Shown piece by piece: positions 17,008 through 25,903 of a DNA stretch of 64,000 bases (within the stretch, counting starts at the first letter, position 1; every line of letters starts with the position of its first letter). Both the position numbers and the translations under genes were made by a program. Source of the DNA: Deltaproteobacteria bacterium CG11_big_fil_rev_8_21_14_0_20_47_16 (GTDB lineage Bacteria > UBA10199 > GCA-002796325 > 1-14-0-20-47-16); contig PCXA01000007.1 in assembly GCA_002796325.1 (NCBI GenBank), positions 80,586-144,585 of the forward strand. The letters are read 5' to 3'. The notes beneath the pieces are model-generated. The model was not told where the DNA came from, made no database searches, and worked only from the letters and a program-made list of their open reading frames with translations.

Positions 17008-18741
17008 ATGACCACATGCAAAATTAATTTCTTTGGTGAATCTAAGGCCCTTGCAGAAGGCATATATGCTGATCTGCAAAAGCAGGGCGTTCGGTGCAAA
17101 GAGTTAGATGGTGGCTATCAGGTTACCAACTATGCCGGCATTCACTGTTCTGACAAATCTGCAAAGTCGTGCATGAAGGGTGTAGGTGATGGTGTTGTCG
17201 AAGCTGAAGAAGTGCTGGAATATGCGTTTAACAATTACGAAAAGTACCGCGAAATTTTAGAGGGGCGGTTGGGTACTAAACTCCCGTGGCTTTTGGACGA
17301 CTTTGATCCCAAAACTGATTTCGATGCTAAAATTCGTGCGCAAGTACAAAGCGCTATTATTGAGGTGAAGCGTATTCTTGGAGCAAAGGGCTTGAAAGAA
17401 GGTACACCAGAATACCAAGAGAAGCTTGCGGTGGGGTTGCTTTGGTTTGTGGCATTTCCGAAAGCAGGAAAAATGGTTATTGTTAAAACCCTGTCAATTG
17501 TTCAACAAAGAATGATGTCGGATGGTTTTGGAGAACTTTTTCAATATCTAATCAAGAATGGAGGGATGCGTTTAGATACTGACTATTCTGCAGAGCGGAC
17601 TGTGCTTGACGCACAGAACAATGATAAAGGTAAGTGTACAGAAATGTCCAAAACGCTTTTTGCTGTTTTAAAAATGGCAGGAATAAGTTCATTTTTTATT
17701 CAAGAAGACATTAGGAAAGAGCGTCATTTGGATGCTTTTGTTAAAGAAATGGTTAGCAATTATCCAAGTTATATGGGCCATGCGTGCATCGGTATACCAG
17801 TTTTGGGAAAAATGAGAATTTTGGACCCATCACTTATTTCATCTAACGCTCACTACGATCACTATAACCCCATGACTCCTCGGCAATTTATGGGAACAAT
17901 CTATTTTGATTATGGTGTTTACTACTCTCAAGAGGGAAAGTTTCAAGAATCTATTGCGGAGTATATTAAGGCGCTGCAATTTGATCATTATGCAATCGAT
18001 ATTATTGTTAATAGAGGGGTAATTTGGCAAAAAATGGGGGATATAGAAAAGGCAATCGCGGACTATAAACGGGCTCTGGAAATTAATCCTCAATACGTCG
18101 TTGCGTACCATAATTTGGCGACCTTGTTTGCAGAAAAAGGGGATCTGGATAGCGCTTTGGAAAATTGTCAAAAGGCTGTTCATTTTGACAGTGGATCAGC
18201 TGATGTCCATTTAACATGTGGGAATATTTGGAGCGATAAGGGTGATTGGAAGAAGGCTATTGAATTTTATGATACAGCTATAAAAATTGAAAAGAAGCAC
18301 GTTATGGCCCATTTATATAGAGCAATATATAGGTGTGCTATGGGAAATTTTGTTGGTTCTATAGTTGATTTATCACAGGTGTTGACTCTAACAGGAATGG
18401 ATCCAGACATGCTCATTCAAAGAATGTCCAGAGAGCTTTCTGTTGCATTTAAAAATTCAAAGAATCAAAAGACAATGGATATCTTCAAAAAAGATTCTGG
18501 TGCGGAGGAAGTGGTATTCAAAACAGAAATTCTTGTTAGCTATGCTTTGTGGTTAAGTAATAAAAAGTGGCTAGCAGGTATGCAGTTCGACGCCGCAATT
18601 AATATGCATTTGACCTTTCACGGAAAACCATCAAAAGAAACTCAAAAGACTCTGAGAAGAATGTTGTCGATAATGCCGGCTGATATGAAAAAGGAAAAAG
18701 GTGTTAGAGAGAGCCTTAAAATGTTTAGAGGAAATTTGTAG
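17008..18741 (+). CDS. Transglutaminase-like protease-fold protein with TPR repeats
   Basis: A 577-aa protein without signal peptide; GGTGAGGAG precedes the ATG. The middle holds a transglutaminase-like core with plausible triad: Cys210 in KGKCTEMSKTLFAVLKMAGI, His258 in GHACIGIP, Asp273 in RILDPSL. The C-terminal half has at least four tetratricopeptide repeats (about 300-460; FQESIAEYIKALQFD, IEKAIADYKRALEINPQY, LDSALENCQKAVHFD, WKKAIEFYDTAIKI). The first 200 residues are unrecognised. Such cores may be cysteine proteases, amidases or crosslinkers; the TPRs suggest a partner protein. It follows terminator 3 and lacks the sigma28-like element. Confidence 0.7.
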   Translation: MTTCKINFFGESKALAEGIYADLQKQGVRCKELDGGYQVTNYAGIHCSDKSAKSCMKGVGDGVVEAEEVLEYAFNNYEKYREILEGRLGTKLPWLLDDFDPKTDFDAKIRAQVQSAIIEVKRILGAKGLKEGTPEYQEKLAVGLLWFVAFPKAGKMVIVKTLSIVQQRMMSDGFGELFQYLIKNGGMRLDTDYSAERTVLDAQNNDKGKCTEMSKTLFAVLKMAGISSFFIQEDIRKERHLDAFVKEMVSNYPSYMGHACIGIPVLGKMRILDPSLISSNAHYDHYNPMTPRQFMGTIYFDYGVYYSQEGKFQESIAEYIKALQFDHYAIDIIVNRGVIWQKMGDIEKAIADYKRALEINPQYVVAYHNLATLFAEKGDLDSALENCQKAVHFDSGSADVHLTCGNIWSDKGDWKKAIEFYDTAIKIEKKHVMAHLYRAIYRCAMGNFVGSIVDLSQVLTLTGMDPDMLIQRMSRELSVAFKNSKNQKTMDIFKKDSGAEEVVFKTEILVSYALWLSNKKWLAGMQFDAAINMHLTFHGKPSKETQKTLRRMLSIMPADMKKEKGVRESLKMFRGNL

Positions 18742-18804
18742 ATCAAAGATAAATTATTGATGGGCGAAGTTTGTTAATGCAAGTGTTGCAAGGGAGAAAT
18801 TGAT

Positions 18805-19443
18805 ATGGCTTCGGTAAATAGTTGTAATGACGGTATGAGCTATGAAAGTTGTGTAATGTGTGTTGCAAAAATGAGCGCCGAAGATTTGAGTGTGTTGCAG
18901 AAGGATAAAGATTTTACTGTGAGGAAATACTGTTTACCTAAAAGAGCGAGTTGGGCACCATATTTTACATTTGAAGGTACTGGTAAATATAGTTTTCTTC
19001 TCGGGAAGCTTGGGGTGGGATGGCGCTTTCAGAATTTATATGCAGCTCTCTTTGGTTCTGTGGCAGGTACTAACGAAGACAGATATAGCCATACCTATCA
19101 GCCAAAATGTTTGGGTTTAATTCGGTGTCCTGAGACAACTGATTCTACAGAAGCTGTTTTTGCAGGTGGTTTAGTTTCATGGGATTTTAGGGGTATTGAC
19201 TCATTATTTTCTCTTGGACTAAGCGGAATGATGGGTCGTTTGTATTTGGTAGAAGGTGATAATTATGACAGGAAAACTTCAGGCTTATTTCAATCGACAG
19301 CCGCACTTTTAACTCCGATCAAATTCACGGATAAGGGCTCAATTTTAACTTATGTCGGTCTACAGGTATCGATAGGGGTTTTTTGTAACTTTACGGATGG
19401 TAGCTGCTACAGCAGTCACGGCTTTGGATTTATAGCCAAATAA
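18805..19443 (+). CDS. Hypothetical beta-rich protein, 212 aa
   Basis: Not recognised. AAGGGAGAAA precedes the ATG. No signal peptide is visible. The N-terminus is Cys-rich (five Cys in the first 45 residues: NSCNDGMSYESCVMCVAK ... KYC), the remainder is rich in aromatic and glycine residues with alternating pattern (YFTFEGTGKYSFLLGKLGVGWRF; GSILTYVGLQVSIGVFC), which could be a small beta barrel or sandwich. It lies 63 bp after the transglutaminase/TPR gene on the same strand and may be cotranscribed with it. It is the last gene of the unrecognised island. Confidence 0.6.
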   Translation: MASVNSCNDGMSYESCVMCVAKMSAEDLSVLQKDKDFTVRKYCLPKRASWAPYFTFEGTGKYSFLLGKLGVGWRFQNLYAALFGSVAGTNEDRYSHTYQPKCLGLIRCPETTDSTEAVFAGGLVSWDFRGIDSLFSLGLSGMMGRLYLVEGDNYDRKTSGLFQSTAALLTPIKFTDKGSILTYVGLQVSIGVFCNFTDGSCYSSHGFGFIAK

Positions 19444-19524
19444 TTCATGCCCCCAAAGTCCACCCGTTATAGGCATTTGTCAAGTTTGCTATCTTCAATC
19501 ATTTTCCTAGAATTTTTAAGACAG

Positions 19525-19543
19525 GGCAGGTAGGAAGCCTGCC
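19525..19543 (+). promoter_or_regulatory. Hairpin holding the ribosome site of the subtilase gene in its loop
   Basis: GGCAGG (19525-19530) and CCTGCC (19538-19543) flank TAGGAAG, whose AGGAAG is the only Shine-Dalgarno-like sequence before the ATG at 19546. The six-pair GC-rich stem ends two bases before the start codon, so folding could restrict initiation. Confidence 0.45.
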
Positions 19544-19545
19544 AC

Positions 19546-21870
19546 ATGACCTCTCTCAAAAATATATCCATTACATGGTGTTGTTTGCTTACCCTCGCTG
19601 CATGTGGTGCCAGTCCATCACTAACGGACACTTCCTCCCAGAATGTGGAAGGGGGCATTAGCAAAGGCCCTGCAGGCAAGGCGCCAACCAAGCTCGATCC
19701 CATGCTGAATCGCGCCATTGGTCAGTCTGAGACCGCACCGAGTTTGGGTGTCAGTAAAGCGCTCAACACCAAATCGGTGGGTGGTGAAACGCAAATTGAC
19801 TGCATAATTCGCGCGTCAGACGTGGCCGTCGTGCGTGACTTTATTAACGCCAATGGCGGTGTGGTGCGAACTGTTGCGGGTGAAATCATGACGGCATGGG
19901 TACCCAGAAGTCTTCTGGTCGACCTTAATGCCATGCCCGAAACCATTTATATCGAAGCCTCCAAACCCCTTTCCTACAAGTTGGGTGACAGTAATTCGAC
20001 TTACAATTTACAGAATGCGCGCATTATCACGCAAGATAATGTGGTTGAAGACGGATCGGGGAGTGGTTTGGGTGGTACAGCGTATACGGGTAGCGGTGTC
20101 TATATTGGTATCGTGGATTCGGGTATTCAATGTAACAATGCTGATTTTTATGATGCCGATGGTAATACCCGCATCGTTACTTATTGGGACCAATCCATTA
20201 ACGGTAGTGGTGTTTCTGAAATTATAGGCAGTGGTGGTGTGGAATATACCACCGAAGAAATCCAGGATGGCACTTGCACCGCATCGCCCGATAGCAGCTC
20301 GGAAGGGCATGGTACTCACGTCGCTGGCATCACAGCCAGCAAGAATGCCACATACACGGGCATGGCACCGGCTGCATCACTGGTTGTGGTGCTGCAATCA
20401 TCGACCGATGCCGATAGTAGCGGTACATTTTCTTCCTCGGTGATTGATGCGGTTAATTATATTTTCCGCAAGGCCCAGCAGGTTAAAAAGCCAGCAGTGG
20501 TGAATATTTCACTCGGCACATCATTGGGCGCGCATGATGATACATCCAATTTGGAAAAGGGATTGAATGCCTTGCTTTCGGGTACCGAAGGTCGTGCCAT
20601 TGTGAATGCACAAGGTAATGAAAATCTACCCACATCCGATTCAGGCTATGCCACGTTTGGGGGAATTCATGCGTTGATCAGCGCCACCAGTGGCAGTCCG
20701 ATTGCCTATGAAATGGCTGTACGTAGTTCATCATCCGTTATTGCTTATGGTGGTGCTGTTGCAAATGTGTGGTTAACAGCGGGTGGTACATGCACTATTC
20801 AAGTGCGGGCATTTTCCGGTTCGGGCAAAACGACAGCTGCAGTTTCAACCGACGCAGTTTCTCCAGGGGGGTCATCAACAGTCAGCGGTAGTGGCATCAC
20901 AATTGATTTGGATTTTACCGATAGTGCCAATGCCAACAATGGCAAGCAGCAGGCATTGGTTACAATCACGCGTACCAGTTCTAGCGTTTCATCCAGTATT
21001 CTCTCGTCATTTACATATGATTTGATTTTTAGCGGAACCTGTAGCGGTCATGCATGGCTATACCCCGATCAGACATCGTTACTTGATTTTACCAAGGATT
21101 TGAATGGCACAAGCAATAGCACCTACGGCTATACTTATGTTGCGGGTGACAGTAATTATACTGTGACGATTCCTGCAACAGCATCCAGTGTGATTGCGAC
21201 AGGGTCGTTTATGGGACGTCAATATTGGACGAACATCAATGGTACAACGGTGGATAATGAAAGCACGTCACCCACTTGTGGTACGGGCTATGGTGGTACT
21301 GCGAGTGACATTTCGCTCTTTAGCAGTATTGGCCCAACGGCCGATGGACGCACCAAGCCGGATATTACCGCACCTGGTGAGCCCATTATTTCAACAATGG
21401 CCAGTACAGTCACTACGTCTGGTGTACCCACTGCGTGTCGCGCCGATACAACCCATCACACATTGTGGGGAACATCCATGTCATCGCCCGCCGTTGCAGG
21501 TATTGTAGCGCTTATGTTGGAGCGAAATGGATGCCTTACTAATAGCCAAATTAAAACGCTGCTGGCCAATAATGCGTCAACGGACAGTTTTACGGGAACG
21601 AGTTTGCCGGATAATACCTGGGGCAATGGTAAGGTCAATGCGCTTGCGGCGGTGGTTGCAACAACCGCCAGCTCATGTATACCTGACAATACGGGTGAAG
21701 ATGGCGCAGGAACAACGGCAGGTGGTACAACCTCTTCAAGTACAGGTGGGAGTAGTTGTTCACTGATTCGTAGCAACAAAAGTCATGTAATAAACACAGC
21801 AGCAGGATTGTTGTTTTTAACATTAGTTGGGGGGGTTGTAAGGAGACGATATGGAAGAAAATCTGCTTGA
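19546..21870 (+). CDS. Secreted subtilisin-family (S8) serine protease with C-terminal sorting-type tail
   Basis: A 774-aa subtilase with catalytic Asp about 191 (GIVDSGIQ), His about 259 (GHGTHVAGI) and Ser about 644 (GTSMSSPAVAG). An insert domain of about 200 residues (roughly 385-585) separates His and Ser regions and resembles a PPC/jelly-roll insertion. The N-terminus is a signal peptide ending in LAAC, a possible lipobox. The C-terminus is a Thr/Ser/Gly linker, Cys, a hydrophobic segment (INTAAGLLFLTLVGGVV) and RRRYGRK: the layout of MYXO-CTERM or similar Cys-TM-Arg tails processed during surface sorting. Having both a lipobox and a C-terminal anchor is unusual. It overlaps the next small ORF. 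Confidence 0.88.
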   Translation: MTSLKNISITWCCLLTLAACGASPSLTDTSSQNVEGGISKGPAGKAPTKLDPMLNRAIGQSETAPSLGVSKALNTKSVGGETQIDCIIRASDVAVVRDFINANGGVVRTVAGEIMTAWVPRSLLVDLNAMPETIYIEASKPLSYKLGDSNSTYNLQNARIITQDNVVEDGSGSGLGGTAYTGSGVYIGIVDSGIQCNNADFYDADGNTRIVTYWDQSINGSGVSEIIGSGGVEYTTEEIQDGTCTASPDSSSEGHGTHVAGITASKNATYTGMAPAASLVVVLQSSTDADSSGTFSSSVIDAVNYIFRKAQQVKKPAVVNISLGTSLGAHDDTSNLEKGLNALLSGTEGRAIVNAQGNENLPTSDSGYATFGGIHALISATSGSPIAYEMAVRSSSSVIAYGGAVANVWLTAGGTCTIQVRAFSGSGKTTAAVSTDAVSPGGSSTVSGSGITIDLDFTDSANANNGKQQALVTITRTSSSVSSSILSSFTYDLIFSGTCSGHAWLYPDQTSLLDFTKDLNGTSNSTYGYTYVAGDSNYTVTIPATASSVIATGSFMGRQYWTNINGTTVDNESTSPTCGTGYGGTASDISLFSSIGPTADGRTKPDITAPGEPIISTMASTVTTSGVPTACRADTTHHTLWGTSMSSPAVAGIVALMLERNGCLTNSQIKTLLANNASTDSFTGTSLPDNTWGNGKVNALAAVVATTASSCIPDNTGEDGAGTTAGGTTSSSTGGSSCSLIRSNKSHVINTAAGLLFLTLVGGVVRRRYGRKSA

Positions 21871-22096
21871 ACGTTATTGGCACAAAGTTGTGCCAGTTCT
21901 TAGTAATAAATATCCCAGAGTGCCTCAGGATTTGTGGCAGACAGTATATGGGCAATACGATGGTGTGGTGCGATTGATTCGTGAAACCTATGCGTTGGGT
22001 CGTGCAGATATCATTTTTGAGGGGGAAATTCGTGATTTGCTCAACCGCATTTGTTGGGAAGGTGATGCAGAAGATCAGGCACGGGGGACGGCTTAA
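21851..22096 (+). CDS. Small hypothetical protein, 81 aa
   Basis: Not recognised. GTAAGGAGA sits just before the ATG, which supports real translation; the gene starts inside the last codons of the subtilase and ends inside the start of the transglycosylase gene. The product is soluble and helical-looking (ENLLERYWHKVVPVLSNKYP; IRDLLNRICWEGDAEDQ) with no signal peptide. Overlap on both sides suggests translational coupling of all three genes. A role in regulating or coupling the neighbours is only a guess. Confidence 0.6.
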   Translation: MEENLLERYWHKVVPVLSNKYPRVPQDLWQTVYGQYDGVVRLIRETYALGRADIIFEGEIRDLLNRICWEGDAEDQARGTA

Positions 22097-23684
22097 GGGC
22101 GTTGTACTTTTTTTAGCGATCATCCTGTATGCTCCTGCTATTGTTGCCTCCAGTTCAGATATGAGCCTCTTTCAGCAGGGGTATCAATACTGGCAAAAGA
22201 AGGACGCGCTGAAAGCCTATTCCCTTTTTGAACAAATTCATCACCCAATCCCTCCCATTGATGATTTGCGTCTGTATGCAACCGGTGTGACTGCTTTGGA
22301 GTCCGATCGATTGCAACACGGCACAACGATCTTGCAAGAGCTCATTTCAACGTATCCCAACTCTCCGTGGCGCACAGCTGCCGAACAAAGGCTGACACTC
22401 TTAAAAAAAATCCCAGAAAGAAGTGCTATTGTCTCTGAGTCTGCACGCATGCGGCTTGCCGAAACATATCTTAAAAGCAATCAGCCCGCAGAAGCGGTCA
22501 AGGTACTGGAACCGCTGGTGCATATGTCTGCCCATGGCGTCAGTGGAGCGACGGATGTTATGGATTTGTTGGGTACAGCAACATTTCGTGCCAGAGAGTA
22601 TTCCAAAGCAGCTGTTATCATAGAAGAACTCCTCAAGCGACGGGGTGGCAATGACGTCAAACTCATGGTGTCATTGGCATCCGCGTATGCCCGTAGCGAT
22701 CAATTCGACAAAGCGATTGCCATGCAGCGGCGATTGACCCAAGTGCCTACCGAGGCCAAGAGAGCGTTGTATAAAATTGTGTTTTTGGAATTTGATCGTA
22801 TGAACGACCGCGCCACAATTGCAACGGCCAAAGAGTATATGCACACATATGCTACAAGCCGTGATTGCGACGAGGTAATCTGGATGATGGCATGGTCATA
22901 TTTCCGTCTCAAAGAATGGGCCTCTGCAATTTCTGCATTTGAAGACTATCGTAATATGGTGCGGTCCCAATCTGAAAAAAGTCGTGCATCCTATTGGATG
23001 GCGCGCAGTTTTGCTGCCAAGGGAGATAAATCAGCAGCAGCATCCTTGTTTTCAGAAATCGCTCGACATGATTCGGGCGACTATTATGGGTATTTGGCAT
23101 CTGCGCGCCTCCATCATAAGTCACTCTCTTGGCGCTTAATACCCATTGCACGCCCGATGCACATTGAATTTGGAACCCCGGGTAGTGCTGCCCATGTGCT
23201 ATCCAAAATGGGATTTTATGAACTCATGCCAGTTGTGGGCGAAACGGATGCCTATCGTGATTATGTTGAAGGGGTTGCACCTATTTGGGGATTAACGCCA
23301 GCATTGGTGCTTTCACTGATCTATGTTGAATCGCATTTTCGTCCTGAAGTGGTATCCAATGCGGGCGCTGTTGGATTGATGCAGCTTATTTTTCCAACGG
23401 CATTAAAGTTGGCTAGTGATTTAAATTTGGAAAATGTCTTCGAAAGAAACGACCTTAGAAATCCCGTATGGAATGTGATGTTGGGGATGAGTTATTTAAG
23501 GCAATTATCAAAGCAGTTTTCTGGACAATTGGTTCCCATGATTGCCAGCTATAATGCAGGAGAAGATGCTGTCGTGCGATGGATAAAATCGCATTCTATA
23601 GTTGACCCTGAAACATTTGTTGAAGAAATCCCCTATGATGAAACCCGTGCCTATGTCAAAAAAATCCTGCCTAGTATTTGGTAA
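22065..23684 (+). CDS. Soluble lytic murein transglycosylase (Slt type)
   Basis: A 539-aa periplasmic enzyme. The ATG at 22065 follows GGGAAGG and gives a signal peptide (GVVLFLAIILYAPAIVAS). Residues about 25-370 are alpha-superhelical, TPR-like repeats (WQKKDALKAYSLFEQI, NQPAEAVKVLEPLV, QFDKAIAMQRRL). The C-terminal SLT domain has catalytic Glu422 in IYVESHF, then GAVGLMQL and IASYNAGEDAV. It cleaves the MurNAc-GlcNAc bond of peptidoglycan giving 1,6-anhydroMurNAc. Length is somewhat under that of E. coli Slt70. The start lies inside the 81-aa ORF, in a different frame. Confidence 0.9.
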   Translation: MQKIRHGGRLKGVVLFLAIILYAPAIVASSSDMSLFQQGYQYWQKKDALKAYSLFEQIHHPIPPIDDLRLYATGVTALESDRLQHGTTILQELISTYPNSPWRTAAEQRLTLLKKIPERSAIVSESARMRLAETYLKSNQPAEAVKVLEPLVHMSAHGVSGATDVMDLLGTATFRAREYSKAAVIIEELLKRRGGNDVKLMVSLASAYARSDQFDKAIAMQRRLTQVPTEAKRALYKIVFLEFDRMNDRATIATAKEYMHTYATSRDCDEVIWMMAWSYFRLKEWASAISAFEDYRNMVRSQSEKSRASYWMARSFAAKGDKSAAASLFSEIARHDSGDYYGYLASARLHHKSLSWRLIPIARPMHIEFGTPGSAAHVLSKMGFYELMPVVGETDAYRDYVEGVAPIWGLTPALVLSLIYVESHFRPEVVSNAGAVGLMQLIFPTALKLASDLNLENVFERNDLRNPVWNVMLGMSYLRQLSKQFSGQLVPMIASYNAGEDAVVRWIKSHSIVDPETFVEEIPYDETRAYVKKILPSIW

Positions 23685-23737
23685 AATGACGCGCATCGTC
23701 TTGAGCCATCATTCATTCTGAATTAGCTGTTATTCCC

Positions 23738-24367
23738 ATGAAGAAACTTTGGATAATCTGTGTAGCTCTTATTCTGCCAGCCATTGCCATTAGCTATGAA
23801 CTTCGTCAGGTGGATGTCATTTATGGTGTGGAAGCACAACTGTTGGGCACCCATTATTCCAGTATGAGCTGGTTGGGCTCTGGACCCATGCGCTATCAAT
23901 GGGGCGATGGTGCTGGAGAGCTCATTAATAGTGATATTCCGGCCATGCGGCAACTGCTGCCGCTTACTGTCCCAGGCTATCAGCCAGTTGTTTTAGAACT
24001 GCATGGTAAATCAGATTCGCGAGCCAAGGTTCAATTTGAGCGGAGCGATGTGGTGGTCACAGGTTTGGGTTTCGAAGTGCAGGCCGTTGAATTAGTATCT
24101 GCATTGAACCCTGCAACCGCTGTTAGAAAGTCGGGTCGTCCCATGATTTCAATTCCATTTGATAACCTGCGATTAACCACAGGTGAAATTACAATTGATG
24201 GTAAAAAAATGCATGGCAAGTTGGATCCAGAAACCATGTCAGCAGAGCTGGTTTTTTTGACATTCGTTCCTAAAACCGGAAATCCTGATTTGGATGATGC
24301 AATTGCAGGAAAGTCAGTGGCGGGACGTGTTCGAATTTCACTTAAAAATCCGTACACCTCACGTTAA
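23738..24367 (+). CDS. Exported hypothetical protein, 209 aa
   Basis: Not recognised. An N-terminal signal peptide (KKLWIICVALILPAIAIS) is followed by about 190 residues that look beta-rich (RQVDVIYGVEAQLLG, VQFERSDVVVTGLGFEVQAVELVSAL, GEITIDGKKMHGKL). No lipobox, Cys or membrane segment is visible, so it is probably periplasmic. The start codon lacks a strong ribosome site (TTATTCCC only). It lies 53 bp after the transglycosylase on the same strand and overlaps the converging dgt-like gene by 4 bp. No function assigned. Confidence 0.6.
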   Translation: MKKLWIICVALILPAIAISYELRQVDVIYGVEAQLLGTHYSSMSWLGSGPMRYQWGDGAGELINSDIPAMRQLLPLTVPGYQPVVLELHGKSDSRAKVQFERSDVVVTGLGFEVQAVELVSALNPATAVRKSGRPMISIPFDNLRLTTGEITIDGKKMHGKLDPETMSAELVFLTFVPKTGNPDLDDAIAGKSVAGRVRISLKNPYTSR

Positions 24368-25515
24368 ACGCGGGCATGAGGATCAAAGAGTTTAGCGTGT
24401 TCATCCAATGCAAATCGATCGGTCATTCCTGCAATGTAGTCAGCAATCTTGCGTTCCAGTGGGGAATCTTCCCGACCCAAAAATGCATCCGGTGGTAGAA
24501 TCCGGGGATTACGTTGGTACGTACCAAATAAATCTTCAATAATGGTCTCGGCCTTGTGTGCCATGCGCTCTACCCGATAATGACGATACAAATTTTTGAA
24601 CAAATAGCGCTTTAATTCCATAAATTGCTCATGCATTCCCTGACTGAATCCAACAAGATTTTTTCCATCACGACGCACATCATCCAATGTTTTAATGCCA
24701 TTGCTTTGAATGCGTGATTCGGTTTCTGTTTGAACATCTGCCACTAGCGCGTGAATGATACGCCGAATGGTTTGCACTTTAATGACTTTGGGATCGGCTT
24801 TAGGATGATCCCGCACAACATCTTCACACGTTTTTTGCCAAATTTTGACAGCGGATAGTCCTTCAAAGCTCAACATTCCGGATTGTAGGCCGTCATCCAA
24901 GTCATGATTAGAATAAGCAATTTCATCGGCAAGATTAACGAGCTGCGCCTCGATAGTGGGGTGACCGTTAAATCGCATCGACTCAAAAGTGGGATGGTCA
25001 TATTCACTGACATGTTTGGCAATGCCTTCGAGTACTTCGATTGTGAGATTAAGTCCGGGAAAGTCTGGATAGCGATGCTCTAATAGCGTCACAATGCGAA
25101 AGCTTTGGCGGTTGTGTTCAAAGCCGCCATGTTCCTTAAGCAGACGATTTAAAACCTCTTCACCAGAATGTCCAAATGGGGTGTGACCCAAGTCATGGGC
25201 AAGTGCAATGGCCTCACTCAGATCTTCATTAAGACGCATGGTGCGTGCCATGCTGCGGGCAATTTGAGCCACTTCAAGGCTATGGGTGAGTCGTGTTCGG
25301 TAATAATCACCTTCGTGGTTCACAAAGACCTGGGTTTTGTATTCCAGGCGACGAAAGGCGCTGGAATGAATGATGCGATCCCGGTCACGCTGGTAGCATG
25401 TCCGAAATTTACATTCATTTTCAGGTACTTGGCGTCCATTTGAGGCGGTGGCGGATATGGCATAGGGAGCCAGGTGTTCATGCTCCCGGGACTCGGATTC
25501 CTGTCGACTTAACAT
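24364..25515 (-). CDS. dgt: dGTP triphosphohydrolase-like HD-domain protein
   Basis: A 383-aa HD-superfamily protein. The metal ligands are visible in RLTHSLEVAQIARSMA and the central LAHDLGHTPFGHSGE, with a further conserved LVNLADEIAYSNHDLDDG. It hydrolyses dGTP or other dNTPs to nucleoside plus triphosphate, controlling the dNTP pool. The length and the N-terminal RTCYQRDRDRIIHSSAFRRLEYKTQVF match the shorter, broad-specificity type 2/3 dGTPase-like group rather than E. coli Dgt. The ATG at 25515 is used; the frame also has a TTG two codons earlier. It lies at the downstream end of the minus-strand run that begins at tgt. Confidence 0.85.
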   Translation of the reverse strand: MLSRQESESREHEHLAPYAISATASNGRQVPENECKFRTCYQRDRDRIIHSSAFRRLEYKTQVFVNHEGDYYRTRLTHSLEVAQIARSMARTMRLNEDLSEAIALAHDLGHTPFGHSGEEVLNRLLKEHGGFEHNRQSFRIVTLLEHRYPDFPGLNLTIEVLEGIAKHVSEYDHPTFESMRFNGHPTIEAQLVNLADEIAYSNHDLDDGLQSGMLSFEGLSAVKIWQKTCEDVVRDHPKADPKVIKVQTIRRIIHALVADVQTETESRIQSNGIKTLDDVRRDGKNLVGFSQGMHEQFMELKRYLFKNLYRHYRVERMAHKAETIIEDLFGTYQRNPRILPPDAFLGREDSPLERKIADYIAGMTDRFALDEHAKLFDPHARV

Positions 25516-25524
25516 GGGCAAATC

Positions 25525-25845
25525 TTACATCACAATTGTGCTATTGGGCAACCAGGATTGACAGAGTTTCAGATAGCCGGTGGCAGGGTGGGTTTCGGGT
25601 TTGACTGCTGCCACTTCATCATCGTCAATTAAGTGAAATGTCACATCCAGATATTTGTTGGCATTACTAATAATTTGAATGGCTTGGTAGACATGCTTAT
25701 CTGTTGTGAGCGGCGAAATATTAAAATGTAGCTTTGGCATCTTGCCTTGTGTCACAGCAGAATTGATCTGATGTGTGAAAACCATTTTATCAGTATCTGT
25801 CTGGAGGCAGTCGGGCAATGTGAATGTTAATTTTTCATGTTCCAT
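25525..25845 (-). CDS. Hypothetical protein, about 106 aa
   Basis: Not recognised. The start is uncertain: ATG codons at 25845 and 25863 and a TTG at 25881 are all in frame and none has a convincing ribosome site; 25845 is used because the protein pattern (MEHEKLTFTLPDCLQTD) becomes domain-like there. It is a small soluble alpha/beta protein (KLHFNISPLTTDKHVYQAIQ, YLDVTFHLIDDDEV). It sits between dgt (9 bp) and the DUF366-like gene on the same strand, so probably in the same transcript. Confidence 0.5.
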   Translation of the reverse strand: MEHEKLTFTLPDCLQTDTDKMVFTHQINSAVTQGKMPKLHFNISPLTTDKHVYQAIQIISNANKYLDVTFHLIDDDEVAAVKPETHPATGYLKLCQSWLPNSTIVM

Positions 25846-25903
25846 ACATCTGAGATACCACATGGTAAAATTATCTGCCAAGTGTTTTTAGTGCTGACGT
25901 GCG

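Noticed and set aside
21635..22123. 162-aa open frame on the minus strand opposite the subtilase end and the 81-aa ORF
   Set aside because: No ribosome site and low-complexity, His/Leu-rich sequence typical of a reverse-frame shadow; the plus-strand genes have motifs and ribosome sites.
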